From Chitinophagaceae bacterium (GTDB lineage Bacteria; Bacteroidota; Bacteroidia; Chitinophagales; Chitinophagaceae): 57,180 bases of DNA. Under the pieces are notes generated by a model. It made no database searches. It had not been told where the DNA came from and was given only the letters and a program-made list of their open reading frames with translations. The DNA lies in NCBI GenBank assembly GCA_020847395.1, contig JADLCD010000006.1:1-57180 (forward strand), given 5' to 3'. A program made the translations under genes and the position numbers. Position 1 is the first letter of the stretch. Each line of letters opens with the position of its first letter. Below, piece after piece: positions 35,349 through 45,465 of the stretch.

Positions 35349-36446
35349 ATGAGAAAAGCATATACCAATTGCAACATTTTTACCGGGGCTGGTAGGCTAA
35401 CCGGCAAAGCCATATTGGTTAATAATAATATCATTGAGGATATTAGTGATGAAAAAAATATTGACAGATCCTTGCAGCAGGAAGATCTTGAAGGATTAAA
35501 TATTGCACCTGCGTTTATTGATCTGCAGATATATGGCGGTAATGGAAAGTTATTTTCAGCAGAGTTGAATGTTGAAGCTTTGCAGGCTACATATAAGTAT
35601 TGTCTTGGTGGCGGTTGCACGCAATTTATGATAACCATAGCCACCAACACAATAGATGTATTTTTAAAGGGAATTGAAGCAGTAAAAGCATACTGGAGCC
35701 AGGGAGGTAAAGGTTTGCTGGGTCTTCATCTTGAAGGGCCTTATCTTAACCCCGAAAAAAGAGGAGCGCATATATACGAGTATATTAAAACCCCGGCAAT
35801 GGAAGAAGTAAAGATGCTGCTCAATAAAGGCAGGGGTGTCATCAAGATGATAACAGTAGCACCTGAGATGTGCAGCGAAGAAATTATTACGTATTTAATG
35901 GAGCAGGATATCATTGTTTCCGTAGGTCACAGCAATGCAACTTATCACGAAGCGATGCAAAAAATATCCTTGGGTATTCCTGCCGCTACTCACCTGTTTA
36001 ATGCAATGTCTGCCTTTCAAAGCCGCCAACCAGGAATGGTAGGCGCAGTATATAATAGTAATGTAAAGAGCAGCATAGTAGCAGATGGTATTCATGTTGA
36101 TTTTGTAGCATTAAGCATAAGTAAAAGGCTGATGGGGGATAGATTATTTTTTATCACAGATGCTGTTACTGAAGCTTCAGTAGGCGGCTATCAACATGTA
36201 TTTAAAGGTGATAGGTATACTTTACCAAACGGAACCTTATCCGGATCAGCATTAACAATGATGCAGGCAGTAAAAAATGCTGTAGCTTTTGCAGATATCC
36301 CGCGGGAAGAAGCATTAAGGATGGCATCAACATACCCGGCACAATTGCTGAATGAAAAAAAACAATTTGGAAGGATTGAAAAAAATTATGCCGCGGATTT
36401 TGTAGTTTTTGATGACGCCCTGAATATAAAGCGGGTTATTTGCTGA
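35349..36446 (+). CDS. nagA: N-acetylglucosamine-6-phosphate deacetylase
   Basis: A 365-residue amidohydrolase that converts GlcNAc-6-phosphate to glucosamine-6-phosphate in amino-sugar and cell-wall recycling. The motif after strand 1 is PAFIDLQIYGGNG, with Gln in place of the second His of HxH, as in single-metal NagA enzymes. Metal ligands are in LHLEGPYLNPEKRGAH, SVGHSNATYHEA and ATHLFNAMSAF. The catalytic Asp is in FITDAVTEAS. It is paired with the upstream amidase gene by a six-base gap. No nagB is seen in the window. Confidence 0.92.
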   Translation: MRKAYTNCNIFTGAGRLTGKAILVNNNIIEDISDEKNIDRSLQQEDLEGLNIAPAFIDLQIYGGNGKLFSAELNVEALQATYKYCLGGGCTQFMITIATNTIDVFLKGIEAVKAYWSQGGKGLLGLHLEGPYLNPEKRGAHIYEYIKTPAMEEVKMLLNKGRGVIKMITVAPEMCSEEIITYLMEQDIIVSVGHSNATYHEAMQKISLGIPAATHLFNAMSAFQSRQPGMVGAVYNSNVKSSIVADGIHVDFVALSISKRLMGDRLFFITDAVTEASVGGYQHVFKGDRYTLPNGTLSGSALTMMQAVKNAVAFADIPREEALRMASTYPAQLLNEKKQFGRIEKNYAADFVVFDDALNIKRVIC

Positions 36447-36497
36447 GTTTGTATCACGCCTTGCAACCTTATACCATATACCTTATACCATCCTCCT

Positions 36498-36722
36498 CTA
36501 CCTTTTCCAAACCTTATAAAAGAAATATATAAGCCCTGTCAGGCTTACTACAAACCAAACATAAAAGATTACATTAAGTATATTAAAATGATGATGGATA
36601 TGCGCCCACTCAAGGTATAACCCAAAGAACATTGTAATGATTGACCAGACCACCAATGCCGTAACAACCTGCAGGATTTTAATCAAAAATTCTTTTAGCT
36701 CCGGTTCTGTTTCGTTTGCCAT
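36498..36722 (-). CDS. Small two-span membrane protein, unknown
   Basis: A 74-residue protein with two hydrophobic helices (about 18-36 and 48-68) and an acidic N-terminus (ANETEPELKEFL). The loop has WAHIHHHFNIL. No family assigned. It starts ten bases after the GH25 lysozyme stop, so it is the second gene of that operon. Confidence 0.65.
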   Translation of the reverse strand: MANETEPELKEFLIKILQVVTALVVWSIITMFFGLYLEWAHIHHHFNILNVIFYVWFVVSLTGLIYFFYKVWKR

Positions 36723-36732
36723 GATAAATGTT

Positions 36733-37506
36733 TTATTGTAGCAGCAATTGTTGAAATGCTAATGAGTCGCCATTAAACACATTAAAATCAACCCTGTTGA
36801 TAATTCCGTTTACCCTGCCGGTTTCACTGTGTTGCCAAAAAGTCCAAACACGTTTAATACGTGGTTTTTGTGGTTGAAGATAATGCGCCACCCATAGCGG
36901 GTAATCATCAAAATCTTCACCAAGGTAATGATCATAAAAATCAACATTGGTATAAATAATAGGTTTCACCTTATAGTATTCCTCGATAGTGGTTAACCAT
37001 TCTTTCACCCGTATCCGCAAGTCCTTTGGCTTTACTCCATAAAGTTGTTCAATATCCAAAACAGGGGGAAGATCACCTGGCTCCAGGTTAACCTGGGCTA
37101 TAAAATTATCTGCCTGTTTTTTGCCGCTTTTTGTTGCAAGGAAAAAATGATAGGCTCCTCTTGTCATCCCCTCTTCACGTGCTTTAAACCAGTTGCGTTT
37201 AAACATAGGGTCAACATTTACCAGTCCTTCAGTAGCTTTTATAAACGTAAAGCCCAGGTGCATCTCTTCTATATTCATGCTTTTTACTTCGCCCCAGTCA
37301 ATTACATCCTGGTGGTGCGACACATCAATACCGTGAATATCATAATTAACCGGAATATCAATGCCGAAAGCGGAGTATCTCACAAAATGAACATGATACT
37401 CTTTGTATTTTAGGTAGCCGTAAATTCCCGCTGCTATCAGCAGCATTGCTCCTGTTAAGTACAGCAAAGCTTTCCATCCACTGATCTTGTTTTTCTTTCG
37501 GGCCAT
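36733..37506 (-). CDS. Glycoside hydrolase family 25 lysozyme
   Basis: A 257-residue muramidase with an N-terminal membrane anchor (about 12-30), so it acts on peptidoglycan from the outer face of the inner membrane. GIDVSHHQDVIDWGEVK gives the first active-site Asp (D61). GFTFIKATEG, RGAYHFFLATKSG and PPVLDIEQLYG (D151, E153) complete the catalytic face. The C-terminal WTFWQHSETGRVNGI and VDFNVFNGD are usual for GH25. It forms an operon with the small membrane protein downstream. Confidence 0.9.
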   Translation of the reverse strand: MARKKNKISGWKALLYLTGAMLLIAAGIYGYLKYKEYHVHFVRYSAFGIDIPVNYDIHGIDVSHHQDVIDWGEVKSMNIEEMHLGFTFIKATEGLVNVDPMFKRNWFKAREEGMTRGAYHFFLATKSGKKQADNFIAQVNLEPGDLPPVLDIEQLYGVKPKDLRIRVKEWLTTIEEYYKVKPIIYTNVDFYDHYLGEDFDDYPLWVAHYLQPQKPRIKRVWTFWQHSETGRVNGIINRVDFNVFNGDSLAFQQLLLQ

Positions 37507-37545
37507 GCGTTATTAAATAAAAAACTCTATCAGCCTCTCCTCCTT

Positions 37546-37568
37546 CCTCCTCTCCAAAGGAAAGGAGG
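37546..37568. repeat. Palindrome of the CCTCTCC/GGAGAGG type
   Basis: CCTCCTCTCC, loop AAA, GGAAAGGAGG, with one mismatch. It is related in style to 27754-27775 and lies between the GH25 gene and the ABC-F gene. Confidence 0.5.
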
Positions 37569-37649
37569 CGGTGCTGTATCTTTTTAATAAGCCATATAAC
37601 TTCCAATTCAACTCTCTGTAGTTCTACTCTGCAACGTTCAACATCTCTA

Positions 37650-39455
<1,806 letters not shown>

Positions 39456-39704
39456 TCAGGACAAAACACGCTGCTGTATTAGGTAATTTTTCCTAAAGGC
39501 AATAGCTTTATCACCAAATAAATTAGGTTCATGCATTCCGGAAAAGCCAAAGAAGACTATCCCTATCTGCATAAAGAAATGACTGACCTCGCCGGGAAGA
39601 ATGGGAGGATCTGCCTTTTCTGGATGGCAGATTGGAATACCACCTTCTTATGTGTCAATGGCCATTGCGGAAAAAAAGATGATACGAAGAAACCACTACT
39701 TTAA

Positions 39705-40236
39705 GTTTTAAAGTACCAGGGCTGCTGCCTGGCTTTTGTGCTGGCAGCCTGCTCCAAGAATAACAACCTGACAGATGAACAAGATTTGCCGCTTGTTATT
39801 ACTGAAATAACTCCCGAAGCTGCTTTTGAAGGAGTGCTTACCGTTAAAGAAGAGCTGAAGTTGGTGAACGTAAATAATCTCAGTAATAACACAAGCCGTA
39901 CACGGCCTGATAATGTAATGGAGTTTGCAACTATGGAAGCAGACAGAATTTTTATTTCTCTGGATGGCGTTGGGCTGAAGGTTGAAGGTTGAAGGCAGGA
40001 ATTTATTTTCAAGATGTTATTTCACAATCATGAATACCACGTCAAATGCTTTAATATACAGTGATGTGCTGGGTGCTTTGAACTCAGGCATCTTTTACAG
40101 CGAAATTGAAAAGGGTATTGCTGTTACCAGCTTTACCCAGGGCAACTACCGGCTGGCGCTGTACACGCCGGAAGGTAAGTGGATGGGTGACAGTAATTCC
40201 TTTACGCTTTTAAAATGCAAAGCCATGATTCGTTAA
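39705..40236 (+). pseudogene. Decayed lipoprotein gene split by a 7-base duplication
   Basis: From 39705 the frame reads a lipoprotein signal (CCLAFVLAACSKNN, lipobox LAAC) and continues to TGA at 39990-39992. A second frame (39982-40236) then continues with YFTIMNTTSNALIYSDVLG and SFTQGNYRLALYTPEGKW. GTTGAAG is duplicated at 39981-39987 and 39988-39994. Removing one copy joins the two frames without a break (about 170 residues). No normal start codon precedes the signal sequence; only GTG 39738 is available, too late for a full signal peptide. So the gene is probably dead in two ways. I do not recognise a family. Confidence 0.65.
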
Positions 40237-40326
40237 TATACCTGTGTCAGGTTAAGTTAACATCATAATTTTTTTTACATTTAACCTTTCCCCAAAATAA
40301 TATTTGTCAAAACCACACTTCTTGTC

Positions 40327-43300
40327 ATGCAAACTTTTTTAGCGCCGTTCCGTAAATACTCTAAACGGAACTTATTTTTACTGCTTATTGCCTTTAGCAT
40401 ATACTGTTATAGTTGCGACCAGCCAGGTAAAAACCCTGCTGAACCCAAACAACTTACCGAAGAGGAAAAACATTTACCCGAAAACGCTTTGCTTGGAATA
40501 AAATGGCCGGAGGATCTTGATATTACACTATTTGCCAGCGAGCCTATGCTGGTTAACCCAACCAATATGGATATTGATGATAGAGGAAGAGTATGGGTAT
40601 GCGAGGGATATAATTATCGTTATTCACTTCATCCCGACAACCCCTATAATAAAGAAGGCGACAGAATTGTAATATTAGAAGATACAGATGCAGATGGCAA
40701 AGCCGATAAACAAACTGTTTTTTACCAGGGAGGAGATATTAACTCCGCACTTGGTATAGCAGTATTGGGCAATAAAGTAATTGTTTCCCGCAGCCCTGAT
40801 GTTTTTGTTTTTACTGATGAAAATAATGACGGGAAAGCCGATAAAAAAGATACATTGTTCTCTCACATCAACGGCGTTGAACATGATCATGCTATACACG
40901 CTTTCAATTTCGGACCTGATGGTAAGCTCTATTTTAATTTTGGCAATGCCGGCGACAGCCTGAAAGATAAACATGGAAATCTTTTGAAAGATATTCATGG
41001 GCATGAGATTACAAGCAGCGGCAACCCCTGGAGAGAGGGTATGGCTTTCCGTTGCGATATTGACGGAAAGAATATAGAAGTATTAGGAAACAACTTTAGA
41101 AATCCTTATGAAATAGCAGAAGATTCGTATGGCACACTATGGCAATCTGATAATGATGATGATGGCAATAAAGGTGTGCGCATAAACTATGTAATGCAAT
41201 ACGGTAACTTTGGCTATAAGGATGAAAATACCGGCGCATCATGGGGAGATAGAAGAGTGAACATTGAAGACTCCATTCCTTTTCGCCACTGGCATTTGAA
41301 TGACCCCGGCGTGGTGCCCAATATGCTGCAAACAGGCGGCGGTTCACCAACGGGTATACTGGTATATGAAGGCGATTTATTGCCTGAGCGTTTCCACAAC
41401 CAACTTATTCACAGCGATGCCGGGCCTAACGTTGTTCGCTCTTATGCCGTATCGAATGATGGCGCAGGTTATAAAGCAGGCATCAATAATATAGCAGAAG
41501 GAACAGGTGATAATTGGTTTCGTCCTTCGGATGTATGCGTAGCAACCGACGGCTCATTGTTTATTGCCGACTGGTATGACCCGGGCGTTGGCGGGCATAA
41601 TATCGGCGACTTTAAAAAAGGACGTGTTTTTCGGGTAACGCCAAAGGGTAATACAAAATATACTATACCTAAAATTGATGTGACCACTATTGATGGAGCG
41701 ATAAAAGCGTTGCAAAACCCTAATCTTTCAACAAGATATCTTGCCTGGCGAAAATTAAATAGCGCCGGAGAACAGGCAGCACCTGCGCTGGAAAAATTAT
41801 TTCAATCAAATAATTCCCGGTTTCGTGCAAGGGCATTATGGTTATTAAGCAAGATGCCGGGCAAGGGGCTGAACTATGCGCAGCAGGCATTAAAAGATAA
41901 AGATGCTGATATCCGCATCACTGCTTTACGTGCAGGATTACAAATAAAAGCAGATACATTGCAGATGGTGCAATCATTATTGAATGATGATAATATACAG
42001 GTTAGAAGAGAAGCTGCGATTGCATTGCATCATAACAGTGCTGCAGGCGCCCCGGCTTTATGGGCACAGCTTGCCAAACAATATGATGGTAAAGACCGGT
42101 GGTTTTTGGAAGCATTGGGTATCGGTGCAGATCAGCAATGGGATACTTTTTTTCCTGCATGGCTGCAGTTGGTAAACAATAACTGGAACACGGTTGCCGG
42201 CAAAGACATTGTATGGCGTGCCAGAACAGATGCGGCTTTGCCAATGTTGGTGAGCATCATATCAGATCATAACGTTGATCCGCACTCGCAGTTAAAGTAT
42301 TTCAGGGCTTTCGATTTTCATAAAGGCCCGGCAAAAACAAAAGCATTATTATCCCTGCTGGAGGCAAATCACCCGCAGCAGGATTATATAAACGCAATAA
42401 CATTATTGCAACTTGATCCTAAAACACCGCAAACCCCTCAACTGAAAAAAGCATTTGAAAGCGGACTAAACAATGTAGCCGGAACGCAAACGTATATTGA
42501 CCTGCTTAGAAAATATACTATCAAAGGAAAGAATGCTGAGTTGATAGCGATTTTTGATAAAAATGAAAATGCACAAACAAAAACAGACGCGTTGAAATAC
42601 ATCCTTCAATCAGGAGGTAGCGCATATCTAAAAAATATGATCAATGCCGGTAATGAACAATCTAAAAAAGTAGTGCGCTTAATTGGAAAAACCGCGGATA
42701 AAAATGCTGAAGAAATACTGAAGGAATTGATCACAGATACTAAGAAAGATACTGACCTGCGCAAAGAAGCCATCGTATCGCTTGCTTCAGGATGGAACGG
42801 GCAAACGATATTGTTGAAGATGGCAAAGGAAAATAAGTTTTCAGAAGATATACAACCTACGGCATGGGACGTATTTTCAAAATCGTACAGGCAGGATCTG
42901 AAAGAAGAAGCGGCAAAACACACGGGAGGCGCCTCTGTTGCAAAAAACAGTTTGCCTGGTATTTCAACTATGATGGGCATGAAAGGAAATATTGATTCAG
43001 GTGCGGTTGCCTATAGTACGTATTGCGGTGTTTGTCACCAGGTACAGGGTAAGGGCATTGCATTCGGCCCTGATCTTTCGGAAATTGGTACAAAGCTGCC
43101 GAAAGAAGCATTATATACTGCCATACTAAAGCCCGGCGAAGGGATAAGCTTTGGATTTGAAGGATACACATTCAAATTAAAAAACGGCAGCGAAATAACA
43201 GGTTATATAGCCAGCCAAACGGAAGATGAAATAAGTATAAAGACCATTGGCGGCGCTGTAGAGAAACACAAGAAGAAAGAAATAGTAAGTAAAACAGCGC

Positions 43301-43398
43301 TCAAGCAATCACTCATGCCGGAAGGTTTGGGAGAAGGCATGGGTGTAAATCAATTGGTGAACCTGGTGGAGTATTTGAGTGGATTGAAGAAGAAATGA
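40327..43398 (+). CDS. PVC-type haem-binding dehydrogenase lipoprotein with HEAT repeats and cytochrome c domain
   Basis: A 1023-residue lipoprotein; the lipobox Cys is in IYCYSCDQPG (about residue 30). Residues about 50-440 form the membrane-bound dehydrogenase propeller domain, with MDIDDRGRVWVCEGYNYR, NFGPDGKLYFNFGN and DVCVATDGSLFIADWYDPG. HEAT repeats cover about 460-860. A haem c site C900-C903-H904 (YCGVCHQ) is followed by the conserved C-terminal block with PGEGISFGFEGY, SEITGYIASQTEDE and LVEYLSGL. This is the layout of the haem-binding domain proteins abundant in Planctomycetes and Bacteroidota, thought to oxidise sugars or alcohols in the periplasm. The methyltransferase downstream is in the same direction. 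Confidence 0.88.
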   Translation: MQTFLAPFRKYSKRNLFLLLIAFSIYCYSCDQPGKNPAEPKQLTEEEKHLPENALLGIKWPEDLDITLFASEPMLVNPTNMDIDDRGRVWVCEGYNYRYSLHPDNPYNKEGDRIVILEDTDADGKADKQTVFYQGGDINSALGIAVLGNKVIVSRSPDVFVFTDENNDGKADKKDTLFSHINGVEHDHAIHAFNFGPDGKLYFNFGNAGDSLKDKHGNLLKDIHGHEITSSGNPWREGMAFRCDIDGKNIEVLGNNFRNPYEIAEDSYGTLWQSDNDDDGNKGVRINYVMQYGNFGYKDENTGASWGDRRVNIEDSIPFRHWHLNDPGVVPNMLQTGGGSPTGILVYEGDLLPERFHNQLIHSDAGPNVVRSYAVSNDGAGYKAGINNIAEGTGDNWFRPSDVCVATDGSLFIADWYDPGVGGHNIGDFKKGRVFRVTPKGNTKYTIPKIDVTTIDGAIKALQNPNLSTRYLAWRKLNSAGEQAAPALEKLFQSNNSRFRARALWLLSKMPGKGLNYAQQALKDKDADIRITALRAGLQIKADTLQMVQSLLNDDNIQVRREAAIALHHNSAAGAPALWAQLAKQYDGKDRWFLEALGIGADQQWDTFFPAWLQLVNNNWNTVAGKDIVWRARTDAALPMLVSIISDHNVDPHSQLKYFRAFDFHKGPAKTKALLSLLEANHPQQDYINAITLLQLDPKTPQTPQLKKAFESGLNNVAGTQTYIDLLRKYTIKGKNAELIAIFDKNENAQTKTDALKYILQSGGSAYLKNMINAGNEQSKKVVRLIGKTADKNAEEILKELITDTKKDTDLRKEAIVSLASGWNGQTILLKMAKENKFSEDIQPTAWDVFSKSYRQDLKEEAAKHTGGASVAKNSLPGISTMMGMKGNIDSGAVAYSTYCGVCHQVQGKGIAFGPDLSEIGTKLPKEALYTAILKPGEGISFGFEGYTFKLKNGSEITGYIASQTEDEISIKTIGGAVEKHKKKEIVSKTALKQSLMPEGLGEGMGVNQLVNLVEYLSGLKKK

Positions 43399-43403
43399 TT
43401 TTT

Positions 43404-43484
43404 TTCACCACAAAGACACCAGGACACGAAGTTGCACAATGTCTTCTTTGTGATGCTTTGTGCCTTTGTGTCATTGTGGTTCAA
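43404..43484. repeat. Imperfect palindrome of the CACAAAGACAC type
   Basis: The left arm starts TTCACCACAAAGACACCAGG (43404-43431) and the right arm (43456-43484) starts CTTTGTGCCTTTGTGTCATT and ends GTGGTTCAA, an imperfect reverse complement. The unit fills the gap between the dehydrogenase stop and the methyltransferase start. It shares its wording with 27605-27854. Confidence 0.65.
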
Positions 43485-43486
43485 AT

Positions 43487-44215
43487 ATGAAGTACAGCAT
43501 CCTTATATCCTTTTTTACAGGAATTTTTCTTAATTGTAATACTGCGCAAAATAAACCTGCAATTCCTGCACAGGAAAAACTATATACTTACGGCAATAAA
43601 ACCACTGATGGTATTGGTAAATATTACCAGGGCAGAGAGATAGCGCACATGATGGGACCCGGTGGGATAGACTGGTTAAACAGAACCGAAAGAGAGAAAG
43701 AAGAAAATGTGACAACTGCCATTGACAGTATGCAACTAAAACCCGGAATGATAGTTGCCGATATTGGTGCCGGCTCAGGCTATTATAGTTTCAGGATGGC
43801 GAAAAAGTTAGGCAAAGGAAAAGTATATGCCGTAGAAGTGCAGGATGAAATGATTGATGCGTTAAAAAATGAAAAACAAAAATTACAGGATAGTATAGTT
43901 GAAGTGATGAAGGGAGATTCCGTAGCCGTTAACCTGCCCGGCAATTCCGTCGATCTGGCCATAATGGTAGATGTTTACCATGAACTGGAGTACCCGCATG
44001 AAATATTACAGTCTATCAAAAAAGCATTAAAGCCCGGCGGTAGAATTTTGCTGATTGAATATAAGGGAGAAGACTCATCTGTACCCATAAAGCCATTGCA
44101 TAAAATGACGGTAATACAGGCAAATAAAGAAATGTCTGCCAATGGTTTTACATTATATCGTAAAGGAGATTTTCTTCCGATACAGCATTTTTTAATGTAT
44201 GCAATAGAAAAGTGA
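43487..44215 (+). CDS. Class I SAM methyltransferase with lipoprotein-type signal
   Basis: A 242-residue protein from ATG 43487. The N-terminus (KYSILISFFTGIFLNCNTAQ) looks like a signal peptide with lipobox-like FLNC. The methyltransferase fold follows: VADIGAGSGYYSFRMAKKLG (SAM motif I, about residues 89-108), VYAVEVQDEMID, LAIMVDVYHELEYP and LKPGGRILLIEYKGE. SAM is normally cytoplasmic, so an exported methyltransferase is odd. The short signal could instead be a membrane anchor facing the cytoplasm. It follows the haem-binding dehydrogenase gene after 88 bases filled by a repeat. Confidence 0.8.
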   Translation: MKYSILISFFTGIFLNCNTAQNKPAIPAQEKLYTYGNKTTDGIGKYYQGREIAHMMGPGGIDWLNRTEREKEENVTTAIDSMQLKPGMIVADIGAGSGYYSFRMAKKLGKGKVYAVEVQDEMIDALKNEKQKLQDSIVEVMKGDSVAVNLPGNSVDLAIMVDVYHELEYPHEILQSIKKALKPGGRILLIEYKGEDSSVPIKPLHKMTVIQANKEMSANGFTLYRKGDFLPIQHFLMYAIEK

Positions 44216-44720
44216 TGCATTAATGACAGGAGATGCTATAAAATCTCTTATCGTTATTATAAGCTCCCAACCCGTAGCGTGTAAAATATAGAGATGACCT
44301 TCAGGTGGTCTGCGATAAAAAATCATAAAATAAGAAAGAAACGATCTCTTGTACATTTTTGAAAGAGAAGATTGCTTCTCCCGCCGTAACAAACATCTAA
44401 CTAAATACAACCTGCTGGCGGGATTGCAAAGACGTGCCAGAGTGATTATTTATTACTACCAGTACTAACACAAAGCATATATTTCATCACGCTCACGCCC
44501 GTCTTTGCGATCCCGCCCACATGATCATTTGAATTGAAAGAATATTATGGCGGGAGAAGCAATCTCAGCCTTAAATCCTATATGGAAAAAACGAATTACC
44601 TGACTTTAGATAAACATCAGTACCAATGCCCGGCAGATTTCTTCCTCGCGTAAGAGTGATTTAATTACAGTGTTCGTGTTGGCTCGGTCGAAAAGACGGC
44701 ACAAGTCTACAGGAACCTCC
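44216..44720. other. Gene-free gap holding a large inverted repeat
   Basis: About 500 bases. The main content is the nested inverted repeat at 44369-44565. The right part (44570-44720) has no recognised feature; short frames there lack coding character. Confidence 0.6.
44369..44565. repeat. 197-base nested inverted repeat
   Basis: The outer arms AGATTGCTTCTCCCGCC (44369-44385) and GGCGGGAGAAGCAATCT (44549-44565) are exact reverse complements. The inner arms GGCGGGATTGCAAAGACG (44417-44434) and CGTCTTTGCGATCCCGCC (44500-44517) match 17 of 18. Short GTGAT/ATCAC pairs lie inside the loop. The whole can fold as one long cruciform or RNA hairpin. The ATTGCTTC and GCAAAGACG words resemble dispersed Bacteroidota repeats. 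It has no ORF, so it would be a MITE-like or structured element. Confidence 0.7.
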
Positions 44721-45452
44721 TCACGGCAGCTTCGCCGCCAGCCGCTCCGGCATTAGCCGCAGTATATAATAAATCATTTTCCATTTAAACCCGGGAACAA
44801 TAACGAAACTCCTGCCGGCATTGATAACCGCTTTTGCAATAAAGGATGGTTCAAGCATCAATGATTCGGGGAGATTGAGCCCCGCAGTCATCTTACTTCG
44901 TATATAACCAGCAACAATCACATTCACCTGTATATTCCTGCTGAACAAATATTGCCGCAAGCCGGCAAGGTATTGTGTAAATGCAGATTTGGTACTGCCA
45001 TAAATAAAATTGCTTTTACGTCCACGTACACCCGAAAGAGAAGATAAACCAATAATTCTTTCCAGGTTTTGATTGGCATCATCCATCGCAATAATATTCA
45101 GTATAGACACGGCGCCGCAGTAATGCACTTTCATCATATTAAAACTATCTTCCCAATTGCGTAATGCTTCTTCATTATTTTTTAAAAAACCCGCCGCATA
45201 TATAACAATATGTGGTTTAGCAGGAAGGCTATCGTAAAAGTTCTGATGTGTATTAAAATCTGTCGCATCAAAATACAGCACCATCATTTGCTGCGCTGTA
45301 AACTGCTTATCTTTTGCAAAAGCCTTTAATTCTTCCGTGCTCCTGGATGCCGCAATTACAGTATATTCCTTACTGATATATAAAGGAATGGCTGCCTTTG
45401 CCACATCAGCATTGGCACCAAGCATCAATACTATGGGAGAAATTGAATTCAT
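44721..45452 (-). CDS. SDR family oxidoreductase
   Basis: A 243-residue short-chain dehydrogenase from ATG 45452. The cofactor loop is LMLGANADVAKAAIPLY, a variant of TGxxxGIG with Asn-Ala-Asp, as in the DprE2-like branch. IYAAGF fits the NNAG position, LSSLSGVRGRKSNFIYGSTKSA gives the catalytic Ser, Tyr and Lys, and VIVAGYIRSKMT follows. The C-terminus (FKWKMIYYILRLMPERLAAKL) is basic and amphipathic and may touch the membrane. It starts 13 bases after the ABC exporter gene, so it is in an operon with it. Possible sugar-lipid substrate by analogy only. Confidence 0.82.
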   Translation of the reverse strand: MNSISPIVLMLGANADVAKAAIPLYISKEYTVIAASRSTEELKAFAKDKQFTAQQMMVLYFDATDFNTHQNFYDSLPAKPHIVIYAAGFLKNNEEALRNWEDSFNMMKVHYCGAVSILNIIAMDDANQNLERIIGLSSLSGVRGRKSNFIYGSTKSAFTQYLAGLRQYLFSRNIQVNVIVAGYIRSKMTAGLNLPESLMLEPSFIAKAVINAGRSFVIVPGFKWKMIYYILRLMPERLAAKLP

Positions 45453-45465
45453 AGATAACGCTGCT

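Noticed and set aside
39531-39704. 57-residue ORF in frame with the decayed lipoprotein gene
   Set aside because: No recognisable family or signal, no ribosome-binding site and a stop before the lipoprotein part. It is probably chance or further debris.
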